Below are positions 1-8,202 of a stretch of 64,000 nt of DNA, piece after piece. A program made the translations under genes and the position numbers. The DNA is from Acidovorax sp. NCPPB 4044. Its GTDB lineage: Bacteria; Pseudomonadota; Gammaproteobacteria; Burkholderiales; Burkholderiaceae_C. The stretch spans positions 2,882,001-2,946,000 of the forward strand of contig NZ_JAMCOS010000001.1 in NCBI RefSeq assembly GCF_028069655.1, in the 5' to 3' direction. The notes beneath the pieces are model-generated. The model ran no database searches, was not told where the DNA came from, and saw only the letters and a program-made list of their open reading frames with translations. Position 1 is the first letter of the stretch, and each line of letters begins with the position of its first letter.

Positions 1-38
1 TGTCCGTACCGATCCATAAGAAACAGGAGACATCCCCC

Positions 39-1037
39 ATGCAGACCCCACGCTGCGGCCGGCGCCAGCTCGTGCTGGGCGCCCTCGGCACCGCCACGCT
101 CGCCCTCGCCTCCGCGCCCGCGCGCCTGCTCGCGCAGGGCACCTACCCCGACCGCCCGATCACCTTCATCTGCCCCTGGCCCGCGGGCGGCACGGCCGAC
201 CAGTCGATGCGCACGCTGTGCACGGTGGCCGGCCGCGTGCTGGGCCAGTCGATCGCGGTGGAGAACCGCGCGGGCGCCTCGGGGATGATCGGCTCCAAGG
301 CCCTTGCCCAGGCGCGGCCCGATGGCTACACGATCGGGCAGATCCCGATCTCGGTCACGCGCTTCTCGCAGCTGGGCACGCTGCAGGCCGATCCGCGCAA
401 GGATTTCACGTACATCGCCCGCACGTCGGGCCAGACCTTCGGCATCGCCGTGCCGGCCGATTCGCCGTTCAAGACATTGAAGGATTTCGTGCAGCACGCC
501 AAGGCCCATCCGAGCCAGGTGACGTATGCGCATGCCGGCGTGGGCGGTGCCACGCACGTGGGCATGGAGGAATTCGCGAGCGTGGCGGGCATCCGCCTGA
601 ACCACGTGCCGTTCAAGGGCGGCGCGGAGGCGCTGCAGGGCGTGCTGGGCGGGCACGTGGACGCGCTGGCCGATTCCAGCTCGTGGGCCCCGCACGTGGA
701 GGCCGGCAAGCTGCGGCTGCTGGCCACCTGGGGCGAGCAGCGCACGGCACGCTTCAAGGACACGCCCACGCTGCGCGAGCTGGGCTACGACGTGGTGGTG
801 GATGCGCCCAACGGCATCGGCGCGCCCAAGGGCCTGGACCCGGCCATCGCCGCGAAGCTGCGCGATGCCTTCCGCCAGGCCGTGGCCAGCCCCGAGTTCA
901 AGGCCGTGGCCGACAAGCTCGATGCGCCGCTGCTCTACCTGGACGGGCCCGACTACGAGAAATACGTGAACACCGTGTACGCCAAGGAAACCGTGCTGAT
1001 CGACAAGCTGAAGCTGCGCGAACTGATGAAGTCCTGA
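39..1037 (+). CDS. Bug/TctC-family periplasmic solute-binding protein
   Basis: Predicted extracytoplasmic binding protein of the tripartite tricarboxylate transporter (TctC/Bug) family, 332 residues, the usual length. The N-terminus carries a twin Arg-containing, then hydrophobic, signal region (about residues 8-32, ending near LLAQG). The family opening motif is seen as YPDRPITFICPWPAGG, followed by NRAGASG and later HVPFKGG with the full LGGHVDALAD segment that forms the ligand-binding middle. A good Shine-Dalgarno (AGGAGA, 25-30) lies 8 bases before the ATG. It precedes a dehydratase and aldehyde dehydrogenase, so a small organic acid is a plausible ligand. No TctA/TctB membrane genes are nearby, which is common for this expanded family in Burkholderiales. 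Confidence 0.93.
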   Translation: MQTPRCGRRQLVLGALGTATLALASAPARLLAQGTYPDRPITFICPWPAGGTADQSMRTLCTVAGRVLGQSIAVENRAGASGMIGSKALAQARPDGYTIGQIPISVTRFSQLGTLQADPRKDFTYIARTSGQTFGIAVPADSPFKTLKDFVQHAKAHPSQVTYAHAGVGGATHVGMEEFASVAGIRLNHVPFKGGAEALQGVLGGHVDALADSSSWAPHVEAGKLRLLATWGEQRTARFKDTPTLRELGYDVVVDAPNGIGAPKGLDPAIAAKLRDAFRQAVASPEFKAVADKLDAPLLYLDGPDYEKYVNTVYAKETVLIDKLKLRELMKS

Positions 1038-1040
1038 CAA

Positions 1041-1165
1041 CCCCCTGAGGCGCTGCGCGCCTTCCCCCTTCTCCCGGCTTGCGCCGGGAAGGGGGACGAT
1101 GCCAGCGGCCCGGCGAAGCCGGTTCCGCGGCGTCTGCTGGCCTGGGCCGCGCCGGTATCGCAGGC
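1041..1165 (+). repeat. GC-rich intergenic repeat, copy A
   Basis: The gap between the Bug gene and the dehydratase holds a GC-rich element with short hairpins (CCCTTCTCCCGG / CCGGGAAGGGGG) followed by CCCGGCGAAGCCGGTTCC and GGCGTCTGCTGGCCTGG. The same series of blocks recurs at 40156-40265, also just after a stop codon. This looks like an interspersed repeat family. It may also end transcription of the upstream gene, though no T-tract is seen. Confidence 0.6.
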
Positions 1166-1233
1166 GGTTGGCCGTGCTGGCGACAAGGCCCCGCGCTTCG
1201 AGAAATACGCAAACACCACGATGAAAGCCCCGC

Positions 1234-2763
1234 ATGCCCAGCCTTGACAGTCCGCTGCTGCACCTGCATCCCAACGACAACGTGTTCGTCGCCAAGGCGG
1301 CGCTGGCGCTGGGGCAGGAGATTCCCGAACTGGGGGTGCGCACGCGCGCGCAGGTGCCGCCGGGGCACAAGATCGCCGCGCGGCGCATCGCGCAGGGCGA
1401 GCAGGTGAAGAAGTACGACACGGTGATCGGCGTCGCCACGCGCGACCTGGAGCCGGGCGACTACGTGCACAGCCACAACATCGAGCTGGTCGATTACTAC
1501 CGCGACCCGGCCTTCGGTGCGGACGTGCAGCCCGTGCACTACGTGCCGGAGGCCGAGCGCGCCACCTTCCAGGGCTTCGTGCGCGCGGACGGCAGCGTGG
1601 GCACGCGCAACTTCATCGGCATCCTGTCGTCGGTGAACTGCTCGGCCACCGTCATCAAGAACATCGCCGCGCACTTCACGCCGGAGCGGCTGCGGCCGTT
1701 TCCGCACGTGGACGGCGTGGTGGCGTTCGCGCAGACCAGCGGCTGCGGCATGTCTTCGCCCAGCGAGCATTTCGACGTGCTGCGCCGCACGATCGCGGGC
1801 TACGCGCGCCACCCCAACCTGGCGGGCGTGCTGATAGTGGGCCTGGGCTGCGAGCGCAACCAGGTGGATGGTCTCGTGGAATCCCAGGGGCTGGAGCGCG
1901 GCCGGCTGCTGCACACGCTGGTGATGCAGGACGTGGGCGGCACGCGCGCGACCATCGCCGCGGGCATCGCGGCCATCGAGGCCATGCTGCCCGCGGCCAA
2001 CGAGGCGCGCCGCAGCACGGTGCCGGCCAGCCACCTGAAGATCGGGCTCGAATGCGGCGGCTCGGATGGCTTCTCGGGCATTACGGCCAACCCGGCGCTG
2101 GGCGCGGCGATGGACGTGCTGGTGCGCCACGGCGGCACGGCCATCCTCTCGGAGACGCCGGAGATCCACGGCGTGGAGTTCATGCTCACGCGCCGCGCGA
2201 TCAGCCCGGAAGTGGGCCGGAAGCTGCTGGACCGGCTCGCCTGGTGGGAGCGCTACGCGGCCGGGCAGAACGCGCAGTTCAACGGCGTGGTGGGCCACGG
2301 CAACCAGGCCGGGGGCCTGGCCAACATCTTCGAGAAATCGCTCGGCTCCGCGATGAAGGGCGGCACCACGCCGCTGCGCGCGGTGTACGAGTACGCCGAG
2401 CGCATCGACGAGAGCGGCTTCGTGTTCATGGATTCGCCGGGCTACGACCCGGTGGCCGCCACGGGCCAGATCGCGAGCGGCGCGCAGCTGATCTGCTTCA
2501 CCACGGGCCGCGGCTCGATGTTCGGCAGCAAGCCCGCGCCGACGATCAAGCTCGCGAGCAACACGCCCATGTACCGCCGGCTGGAAGAGGACATGGACAT
2601 CAACTGCGGCGTGATCCTCGACGGCGAACTGACGGTGCCCGAGATGGGCGAGCGCATCTTCGCGCAGATCCTGCAGCACGCGAGCGGCGAGGCGACCAAG
2701 AGCGAACTGCTGGGCCTGGGCGACCACGAGTTCGTGCCGTGGCACCTGGGCATCGTGAGCTAG
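1234..2763 (+). CDS. UxaA/GarD-family sugar-acid dehydratase
   Basis: A 509-residue member of the altronate/galactarate dehydratase (UxaA/GarD) family. The N-terminal SAF domain (about residues 1-100, LHLHPNDNVFVAKAAL) is followed by the large catalytic domain with conserved NCSATV (about 131), TSGCGMS, GLGCERNQ and LECGGSDGFSGITANPA. These enzymes are metal-dependent hydro-lyases that turn aldonic or aldaric acids into 2-keto-3-deoxy acids. Its neighbours (Bug binding proteins, a semialdehyde dehydrogenase, a hydroxyacid dehydrogenase and an HpaI-type aldolase further down) fit a sugar-acid or related pathway. The exact substrate cannot be read from sequence; altronate, galactarate and D-threo-aldonates are all possible. 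Confidence 0.9.
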   Translation: MPSLDSPLLHLHPNDNVFVAKAALALGQEIPELGVRTRAQVPPGHKIAARRIAQGEQVKKYDTVIGVATRDLEPGDYVHSHNIELVDYYRDPAFGADVQPVHYVPEAERATFQGFVRADGSVGTRNFIGILSSVNCSATVIKNIAAHFTPERLRPFPHVDGVVAFAQTSGCGMSSPSEHFDVLRRTIAGYARHPNLAGVLIVGLGCERNQVDGLVESQGLERGRLLHTLVMQDVGGTRATIAAGIAAIEAMLPAANEARRSTVPASHLKIGLECGGSDGFSGITANPALGAAMDVLVRHGGTAILSETPEIHGVEFMLTRRAISPEVGRKLLDRLAWWERYAAGQNAQFNGVVGHGNQAGGLANIFEKSLGSAMKGGTTPLRAVYEYAERIDESGFVFMDSPGYDPVAATGQIASGAQLICFTTGRGSMFGSKPAPTIKLASNTPMYRRLEEDMDINCGVILDGELTVPEMGERIFAQILQHASGEATKSELLGLGDHEFVPWHLGIVS

Positions 2764-2786
2764 CCCACCGCGCCACAGCGAATTCA

Positions 2787-2834
2787 CTATAAAAACAATA
2801 GCAAACTATTGAATGAATCCGGCGGCATGGAGCC
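2787..2834 (+). repeat. AT-rich interspersed repeat, copy 1
   Basis: About 48 bp, strikingly AT-rich at its left end (CTATAAAAACAATAGCAAAC) and ending in GAATCCGGCGGCATGGAGCC. Near-identical or clearly related copies lie at 57367-57420 (opposite strand), 60599-60645 (inside rhs), 28776-28822 (inside mutS) and 13544-13598 (inside trmJ, opposite strand). It sits just before the aldehyde dehydrogenase start and may supply part of that gene's leader. Confidence 0.75.
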
Positions 2835-2849
2835 GATCCGGTGCCCAAA

Positions 2850-4355
2850 ATGACCGCACCCACCCCTTCCACCATCCCCACCTCCCCCCTGGCCGCCGCC
2901 GCCCAGCCCCTGGTGCGCTCGCAGCACCACATCGCCGGCCGCTGGCAGGACGCCGCCAGCGGCGCCACCTTCGCCGTCACCGACCCGGCCACCGGCGGCG
3001 TGATCGCCCACGTGCCCGACGGCGGCGCGGCCGATGCGCGCGCCGCCACCGACGCCGCGCACGCCGCCTTCGCCGCCTGGCGCGCGGTGCCCGCCAAGCA
3101 GCGCGCCGCGCTCATCAAGCGCTGGAACGACCTCGTCATGGCCCGCCAGGACGCGCTGGGCGCCCTCATCTCCTGGGAGCAGGGCAAGCCGCTCGCCGAG
3201 GGCCGCGGCGAGGTGGCCTACGCCGCCAGCTACATCGAGTGGTTCGGCGAAGAGGCCACGCGCATGAACGGCGAGGTCATCCCCGCGCCCGTGCCGGGCC
3301 GGCGCATGTTCGCCCTGAAGGAGCCCGTGGGCGTGGTGGCCGCCATCACGCCGTGGAACTTTCCCGCCGCGATGATCGCGCGCAAGATCGCCCCGGCGCT
3401 GGCCGCCGGCTGCACGGTGGTCTGCAAGCCCGCGGAGGACACGCCGCTCACCTCGCTGGCGCTGGTGGCGCTGGCCGGGGAAGCGGGCATCCCCGCAGGC
3501 GTGCTCAACATCGTCACCGCCTCGCGCGAGCACACGCCCGGGGTGGTCGATGCGTGGCTGGACGATCCGCGCGTGCGCAAGATCACCTTCACGGGCTCCA
3601 CGCCCGTGGGCAAGCACCTGGCGCGGCGCAGCGCCGACACGCTCAAGAAGCTCTCGCTGGAGCTGGGCGGCAACGCGCCCTTCATCGTCTTCGAGGACGC
3701 CGACGTGAACGCGGCCGTGGAAGGCTTCATGGCCGCCAAGTTCAGGAACGGCGGGCAGACCTGCGTGTGCCCCAACCGGGTGTTCGTGCACGATGCCGTG
3801 CACGAGGAATTCGCGCGCAAGCTCACCGCCCGCGTGGCGGCGCTGGCGGTGGGCCCGGCGGGCGATGCCGCCTCGCAGATCGGGCCGATGATCAACGCGC
3901 GGGCGGTGGAGAAGATCGAGCGGCACGTGGAGGACGCGGTGGCGCGGGGCGCCCGGGTGCTCACGGGCGGCCGGCGCCTCACCGAGCTGGGCGCGCACTA
4001 CTACGCGCCCACGGTGCTGGAGAACGCGGACGCCACCATGGCCTGCGCGTGCGAGGAGACGTTCGGGCCGGTGGCGCCGCTCACGCGCTTCGGCAGCGAG
4101 GCGGAGGTGATCGCGGCGGCCAACGACACGCCCTTCGGGCTGGCGGCGTACTTCTACAGCCGGGACGTGCGGCGGATCTGGCGCGTGGCGGGGCTGCTGG
4201 AGACGGGCATCGTGGGCATCAACGAAGGGGCGCTGGCGGCCGAGGCCGCGCCCTTCGGCGGGGTGAAGGAGTCGGGCTACGGCCGCGAGGGCTCCACCCA
4301 CGGGCTCGACGACTACCTGCACACCAAGTACCTCTGCCAGGGCGGGCTCGACTGA
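2850..4355 (+). CDS. gabD: NAD(P)-dependent succinate-semialdehyde-type aldehyde dehydrogenase
   Basis: Aldehyde dehydrogenase of the succinate-semialdehyde (GabD) class, about 501 residues. Visible motifs are ITPWNFPAAMIARKIAPALA (cofactor-binding strand), FTGSTPVGK, the general-base region LELGGNAPFIVF and the catalytic Cys in NGGQTCVCPNRVFV; the C-terminus has FGGVKESGYGREG. It oxidises a semialdehyde to the acid with NAD(P). An upstream in-frame GTG at 2841 would add three residues; the ATG at 2850 is preferred. The substrate could be succinate semialdehyde or alpha-ketoglutarate semialdehyde, the latter fitting a sugar-diacid route with the dehydratase upstream. An AT-rich repeat (2787-2834) lies immediately before it. 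Confidence 0.9.
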   Translation: MTAPTPSTIPTSPLAAAAQPLVRSQHHIAGRWQDAASGATFAVTDPATGGVIAHVPDGGAADARAATDAAHAAFAAWRAVPAKQRAALIKRWNDLVMARQDALGALISWEQGKPLAEGRGEVAYAASYIEWFGEEATRMNGEVIPAPVPGRRMFALKEPVGVVAAITPWNFPAAMIARKIAPALAAGCTVVCKPAEDTPLTSLALVALAGEAGIPAGVLNIVTASREHTPGVVDAWLDDPRVRKITFTGSTPVGKHLARRSADTLKKLSLELGGNAPFIVFEDADVNAAVEGFMAAKFRNGGQTCVCPNRVFVHDAVHEEFARKLTARVAALAVGPAGDAASQIGPMINARAVEKIERHVEDAVARGARVLTGGRRLTELGAHYYAPTVLENADATMACACEETFGPVAPLTRFGSEAEVIAAANDTPFGLAAYFYSRDVRRIWRVAGLLETGIVGINEGALAAEAAPFGGVKESGYGREGSTHGLDDYLHTKYLCQGGLD

Positions 4356-4501
4356 TTTCCTGCGCCCCCGCCACAGGCCACCCACCGAAAAACCCATGGA
4401 CCGCTGAATCGATTCCCCACCCGGCACGGTGCGCGTGGGCGCCGTGCCGGCCTTTGTCCGTCCACTGCCCAAAAAACCTATACCAACACCAGGAGACAAC
4501 C

Positions 4502-5431
4502 ATGGTTCCCATCGCTTCCCATTCCGGCGCCCGCGCGGCCCGCCGCGGCGTGCTGCTCTCGGCCGCGCTCGCGCTCTGCGGCCTGGCCGCGCCACTCTCG
4601 GCCGTGCAGGCGGCCGACGCCTATCCGTCCAAACCCGTCACGCTGCTGGTGCCCTACCCGGCCGGCGGCGCCAACGATGCCGTGGCGCGGCTGGTCGGGC
4701 AGAAGCTGGGGGATGCGCTCAGGCAGCCCGTGGTGGTCGACAACCGCCCCGGGGCGGGCACCACCATCGGCACCACGGCGGCGGCCAAGGCCGCGCCCGA
4801 CGGCTACACGCTGGTGCTGGGTTCGCTCGCCAGCCACGCCGTGAGCCCGCACCTGTATGCCAGGCCGGGCTACGACGCGGTGGCGGATTTCGCGCCCATC
4901 GGCCTGATCGGCGTGGTGCCCATGGTGCTCGTGGTGGCCCAGGACTCGCCCTACACCAGCGTGCGTGCGCTGGTGGACGCCGCGCGCAAGCAGCCCGGCA
5001 CGCTCAACTACGGCTCGTCGGGCAACGGCTCGCCGCTGCATCTCTCGGCCGAGCTGTTCAAGCAGGCCGCGCAGGTGCAGATCAACCACGTGCCCTACAA
5101 GGGCGGCAAGGTGCGGGCACTGGCCGTGGCCGCGCCCGCGCGCCTGCCGGAGCTGCCCGACTTGCCCACCTTCGCCGAGGCCGGCTACCCCGGCTTCGAG
5201 GTCAACGCCTGGTATGCGCTCTACGCGCCCGCCAGGACCGGCAAGGAGGTGCTGGCCACGCTCAACACCGCGCTGAACGCCGTGCTGCGCCAGCCCGAGG
5301 TGCTCGAACGCCTGGGCGCGCTCGGCGTGCGCCCGCAGCCGGGCACGCCGCAGGCGCTGGCGCGCTTCACGCAGGACGAATGGAACCGCTACGGCAAGGT
5401 CATCCAGTCCAACGGCATCAAGATCGACTGA
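4502..5431 (+). CDS. Bug/TctC-family solute-binding protein with internal deletion
   Basis: A second Bug-family binding protein, 309 residues. It has a signal peptide (about 15-39, ending VQAAD), then YPSKPVTLLVPYPAGGANDA, NRPGAG and HVPYKGG. After HVPYKGG (residues 196-202, bases near 5087-5107) the sequence jumps straight to KVRALAVAAPAR. Family members, including the protein at 39-1037, have about 27 more residues here (the Leu-Gly-Gly-rich segment that lines the ligand cleft, ending in AGK). The deletion is in frame, so a product can be made, but ligand binding may be lost or changed. It lies between the aldehyde and hydroxyacid dehydrogenase genes, with an AGGAG site at 4491-4495. Confidence 0.85.
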   Translation: MVPIASHSGARAARRGVLLSAALALCGLAAPLSAVQAADAYPSKPVTLLVPYPAGGANDAVARLVGQKLGDALRQPVVVDNRPGAGTTIGTTAAAKAAPDGYTLVLGSLASHAVSPHLYARPGYDAVADFAPIGLIGVVPMVLVVAQDSPYTSVRALVDAARKQPGTLNYGSSGNGSPLHLSAELFKQAAQVQINHVPYKGGKVRALAVAAPARLPELPDLPTFAEAGYPGFEVNAWYALYAPARTGKEVLATLNTALNAVLRQPEVLERLGALGVRPQPGTPQALARFTQDEWNRYGKVIQSNGIKID

Positions 5432-5477
5432 TGCACCCGCACCCGGCCTCCCGCACGACCTTCCGCACGACCGCGCC

Positions 5478-6485
5478 ATGAACGCAGCCTCTTCTTCTCC
5501 GCCCTCCGCCCACGCGCCCGTGGCGCAGGCCCCCTTCGACGTCCTGGTCACCGCCGCGCACTGGTCCGAGGGCGCGCAGGACCTGCTGCACGCAGCCGGC
5601 GGGCGCGTGCACTGCATGGCGGGCCCGGTCACGGAAGACGCGCTGGCCGCGCAGCTCGCAGCCACCGGCGCACAGGCGCTGGTGCTGCGCGGCTCGCCGC
5701 CCGTCACCGCGCGCGTGCTGGCCGCGGCCCCCGCGCTGCGCATCGTGGCCAAGAACGGTGCGGGGGTGGACAGCGTGGACCGTGCCGCCGCCCGGGACCG
5801 CGGCGTGGCGGTGGCCGTGGCGCTGGGCGCCAATGCCGACGCGGTGGCCGAGCACGCGCTGGCGCTCATGCTCGCCCTCACGCGCCAGCTGCCCGAACTG
5901 GACCGCCGCGTGCGCGCGGGCGGCTGGGCCGGCAGCCAGTGGCAGGGCCGGGATTTCCGGGGCTCGGTGGTCGGCATCGTGGGCTTCGGCAGCATCGGCC
6001 GCGCCACCGCGCGCCTGGCCGCTGCCCTGGGCGCGCAGGTGCTGGTGCTGCGCCCGTCAGGCCAGGCGGACGGCTTCGACGCCGAGCCCGACCTGGAGCG
6101 CTTCCTCTCGCGCGTGGACATCCTGAGCCTGCACTGCCCGCTGACCGAGCGCACGCGCGGCCTCATCGGCGCGCGCGAACTGGCCTGGATGCGGCCCGGC
6201 GGCCTGCTGGTCAACACCGCGCGCGGCCCGGTGGTGGACGAAGCGGCGCTCATCGCGGCGCTGCAGGGCGGCCACCTCGCCGGTGCGGGGCTGGACACCT
6301 TCGATACCGAGCCGCTGCCCGCGCATCACCCGCTCGCGGCGCTGCCGCAGGTGCTGCTGACGCCGCACGTCGCCGGCGTGACCCGCGATGCCGCGCTGCG
6401 CGTGGCCATGGCCACCGCGCGCAATATCCTCGACCACTGGCAGGGCCGGCCGCTGCAGCCCGGCCACCTGCTCGCGGACGGCTGA
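5478..6485 (+). CDS. D-isomer-specific 2-hydroxyacid dehydrogenase
   Basis: NAD(P)-dependent 2-hydroxyacid dehydrogenase, 335 residues. The Rossmann motif is [18 protein letters not shown] (about residues 155-172). The conserved catalytic Arg region reads [14 protein letters not shown], the Glu region [13 protein letters not shown], and the His TPHVAGVT. Members reduce 2-keto acids such as hydroxypyruvate or glyoxylate to D-2-hydroxyacids, or run in reverse. It follows the truncated Bug gene by about 46 bases and precedes an HpaI-type aldolase, whose usual products (pyruvate plus an aldehyde or semialdehyde) fit a downstream redox step. The substrate is not determined by sequence. Confidence 0.9.
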   Translation: MNAASSSPPSAHAPVAQAPFDVLVTAAHWSEGAQDLLHAAGGRVHCMAGPVTEDALAAQLAATGAQALVLRGSPPVTARVLAAAPALRIVAKNGAGVDSVDRAAARDRGVAVAVALGANADAVAEHALALMLALTRQLPELDRRVRAGGWAGSQWQGRDFRGSVVGIVGFGSIGRATARLAAALGAQVLVLRPSGQADGFDAEPDLERFLSRVDILSLHCPLTERTRGLIGARELAWMRPGGLLVNTARGPVVDEAALIAALQGGHLAGAGLDTFDTEPLPAHHPLAALPQVLLTPHVAGVTRDAALRVAMATARNILDHWQGRPLQPGHLLADG

Positions 6486-6544
6486 GCCGGCCACGGCCCG
6501 CGCCCCTGCAACCCTTCTTCCGTCGCTCCCCCCCCCCTTTCGCC

Positions 6545-7348
6545 ATGCCCGCACACAACCCCTTCAAATCCGCCCTTGCCGCCTGCCGCCCCCAGATCGG
6601 CCTGTGGCTCTCCATGGCCGACCCGTACCTCGCGGAAGCGGCCGCCACCACCGGCTACGACTGGCTGCTGATCGACGGCGAGCACGCGCCCAACGACGTG
6701 CGCAGCACGCTCGCCACGCTGCAAGCCGTGGCGCCCCACGCGTCCCAGCCCGTGGTGCGCGTGGTGGAAGGCAGCACCGCGCTCATCAAGCAGATGCTGG
6801 ACATCGGCGCGCGCACGCTGCTCGTGCCCATGGTCGATACGGCCGATCAGGCCCGCGCCATCGCCGCGGCCACGCAGTACCCGCCGCGCGGCATCCGCGG
6901 CGTGGGCAGCGCCGTGGGGCGCGTGTCGCAGTGGAGCGGCCGCGCCGATTACCTCGCCGTGGCCGACGACGAGGTCTGCCTGCTCGTGCAGGCCGAGACG
7001 GTGACCGCCTTGCAGAACCTGCCCGCCATCTGCGCGGTGGACGGCGTGCACGGCGTCTTCATCGGCCCGGCCGACCTGGCCGCCTCCATGGGCCACCGCG
7101 GCAACCCGGGCCACCCCGAGGTGCAGGCCGCCATCGAAGGCGCCATGAAGACCATCGTCGCGAGCGGCAAGGCGGCGGGCACGCTCACCTCCGACCCCGC
7201 GCTCGCGCAGCGCTACCTCGACCTGGGCTGCACGTTCGTGGCCGTGGGGGTGGATGTCCTGATGTTCGTCAATGCGGCGCGGCGGCTGCGGGCGCAATTC
7301 GGCGGCACGGCCGAGTCAGCCCCACCGAAGCCGGGTGCCGCCTATTGA
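6545..7348 (+). CDS. HpaI/GarL-type class II 2-keto-3-deoxy aldolase
   Basis: Metal-dependent aldolase of the HpcH/HpaI family, 267 residues, normal length. The catalytic His is in [10 protein letters not shown], the Arg in PVVRVVEG, and the metal-binding Glu and Asp are in QAETVTAL and [14 protein letters not shown]. Members split 2-keto-3-deoxy (di)acids such as 4-hydroxy-2-ketoheptanedioate or 5-keto-4-deoxyglucarate into pyruvate and an aldehyde. Together with the UxaA/GarD-family dehydratase upstream this makes a dehydrate-then-cleave pathway plausible, with the two dehydrogenases handling the aldehyde product. Chosen start is the ATG at 6545, 59 bases after the preceding stop. Confidence 0.9.
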   Translation: MPAHNPFKSALAACRPQIGLWLSMADPYLAEAAATTGYDWLLIDGEHAPNDVRSTLATLQAVAPHASQPVVRVVEGSTALIKQMLDIGARTLLVPMVDTADQARAIAAATQYPPRGIRGVGSAVGRVSQWSGRADYLAVADDEVCLLVQAETVTALQNLPAICAVDGVHGVFIGPADLAASMGHRGNPGHPEVQAAIEGAMKTIVASGKAAGTLTSDPALAQRYLDLGCTFVAVGVDVLMFVNAARRLRAQFGGTAESAPPKPGAAY

Positions 7349-7424
7349 AATGTGGCGGCGCCGCAACCTCGCGGGCAGATCGACCTCGTACACTGTGAGG
7401 GGCAGTAACATTTTGCTAACAAGC

Positions 7425-7432
7425 GGAGGTGA
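7425..7432 (+). promoter_or_regulatory. Strong ribosome binding site selecting a GTG start
   Basis: GGAGGTGA, a near-perfect anti-16S match, lies 5 bases before GTG at 7435 (measured from GGAGG). Another in-frame GTG at 7429 overlaps this site and so cannot be the normal start. Confidence 0.7.
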
Positions 7433-7434
7433 CA

Positions 7435-8124
7435 GTGAAAAAATTCCTATTGGGCCTGGTGGCCGCAGTCGCAGCAGGCACGTCGTTCGGCGCCACGGTC
7501 AACGTGACCAGCACCGGCAACTACACGACCATCCAGAACTACACGAACTGCACCACGGTGCCCGCCAGCCTGTGCGCGAACTTCCTCACCACGCACAATG
7601 TTTCCGGCTCGTTCACCACGGCCGGCGCCCTGCCGGCGAACGCCGCCAACCTGGAAATCGGCTCGACGGTTACCTCGTACAGCTTTTCCAACGGTCTCGA
7701 CACGGTGGCCTCCACCGACACGAACGCGCGCCTCAACACGCTGCGCATCTCCACCGATGCCTCCGGCAACATCACGAGCGTGAACGTCATGCAGATCGTG
7801 CTGTGGCAGTCCGGCACGGCACCGCACACGGCCGGTAACCGCTTCGCGGCCTTCGTCGTCGCCGGCACCAACGGCACCTCCACCCACAATTCCTCGTGCG
7901 CCACCACCGGCACGGGCAACAGCGGCGTGACCGACACCTGCCTGACCGCCACCGTCACCGACACGTCCCGCAGCACGGGCAACAACTCGCCCGTGAGCGT
8001 CTCGATGGCCGTGGCCCCGGTGGCGACGACCGCGGCGATCCCGACCGTGTCCGAGTGGGGCCTGATCCTCATGGCCTCGCTGCTCGGCATGTTCGGCATC
8101 GCGCGCCTGCGCCGCCAGCGCTGA
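7435..8124 (+). CDS. Secreted protein with IPTL-CTERM surface-sorting tail
   Basis: A 229-residue exported protein. A signal peptide (MKKFLLGLVAAVAAGTSFGA) leads into a Thr/Ser/Asn-rich beta-type body with no domain I recognise. It ends in IPTVSEWGLILMASLLGMFG followed by IARLRRQR: a short IPT-xSEWG motif, one membrane helix and a basic tail. This is the IPTL-CTERM arrangement, a PEP-CTERM-like sorting signal of betaproteobacteria. The protein is therefore probably anchored and processed at the envelope; its partner sortase is not in this window. The start is GTG at 7435, fixed by the strong ribosome binding site. A hairpin terminator follows at 8146. Confidence 0.85.
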   Translation: MKKFLLGLVAAVAAGTSFGATVNVTSTGNYTTIQNYTNCTTVPASLCANFLTTHNVSGSFTTAGALPANAANLEIGSTVTSYSFSNGLDTVASTDTNARLNTLRISTDASGNITSVNVMQIVLWQSGTAPHTAGNRFAAFVVAGTNGTSTHNSSCATTGTGNSGVTDTCLTATVTDTSRSTGNNSPVSVSMAVAPVATTAAIPTVSEWGLILMASLLGMFGIARLRRQR

Positions 8125-8145
8125 GCGCGCACCGCGCCCGGCCCC

Positions 8146-8180
8146 ATGGAAAAAACCCGCCGATGGCGGGTTTTTTCCAT
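8146..8180. terminator. Bidirectional rho-independent terminator
   Basis: A perfect palindrome: ATGGAAAAAACCCGCC, a GAT loop, then the exact reverse complement GGCGGGTTTTTTCCAT. It has a GC stem with A and T runs on the two sides, so it can stop both the IPTL-CTERM gene (plus strand) and pmbA (minus strand), which converge here. Confidence 0.92.
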
Positions 8181-8202
8181 GGGCGGCTCGTGGTTGGCCG
8201 GC

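Noticed and set aside
1198..1247. FEKYANTTMKAP-like reading just before the dehydratase, similar to the C-terminus of the first Bug protein.
   Set aside because: Only a few residues match and the segment is too short to call a gene remnant; chance or a tiny duplication remains possible.
898..2787. Long open frame on the minus strand opposite the dehydratase gene.
   Set aside because: Typical of high-GC DNA, where the reverse of a real gene stays open. Its translation is Arg/His/Ala-rich with no motif, and the plus-strand gene has clear family motifs.
2813..4501. A continuous plus-strand frame running through the aldehyde dehydrogenase region into the Bug gene.
   Set aside because: Its first part is a shadow of the aldehyde dehydrogenase in another frame. 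The Bug protein has its own ATG, ribosome site and signal peptide at 4502.
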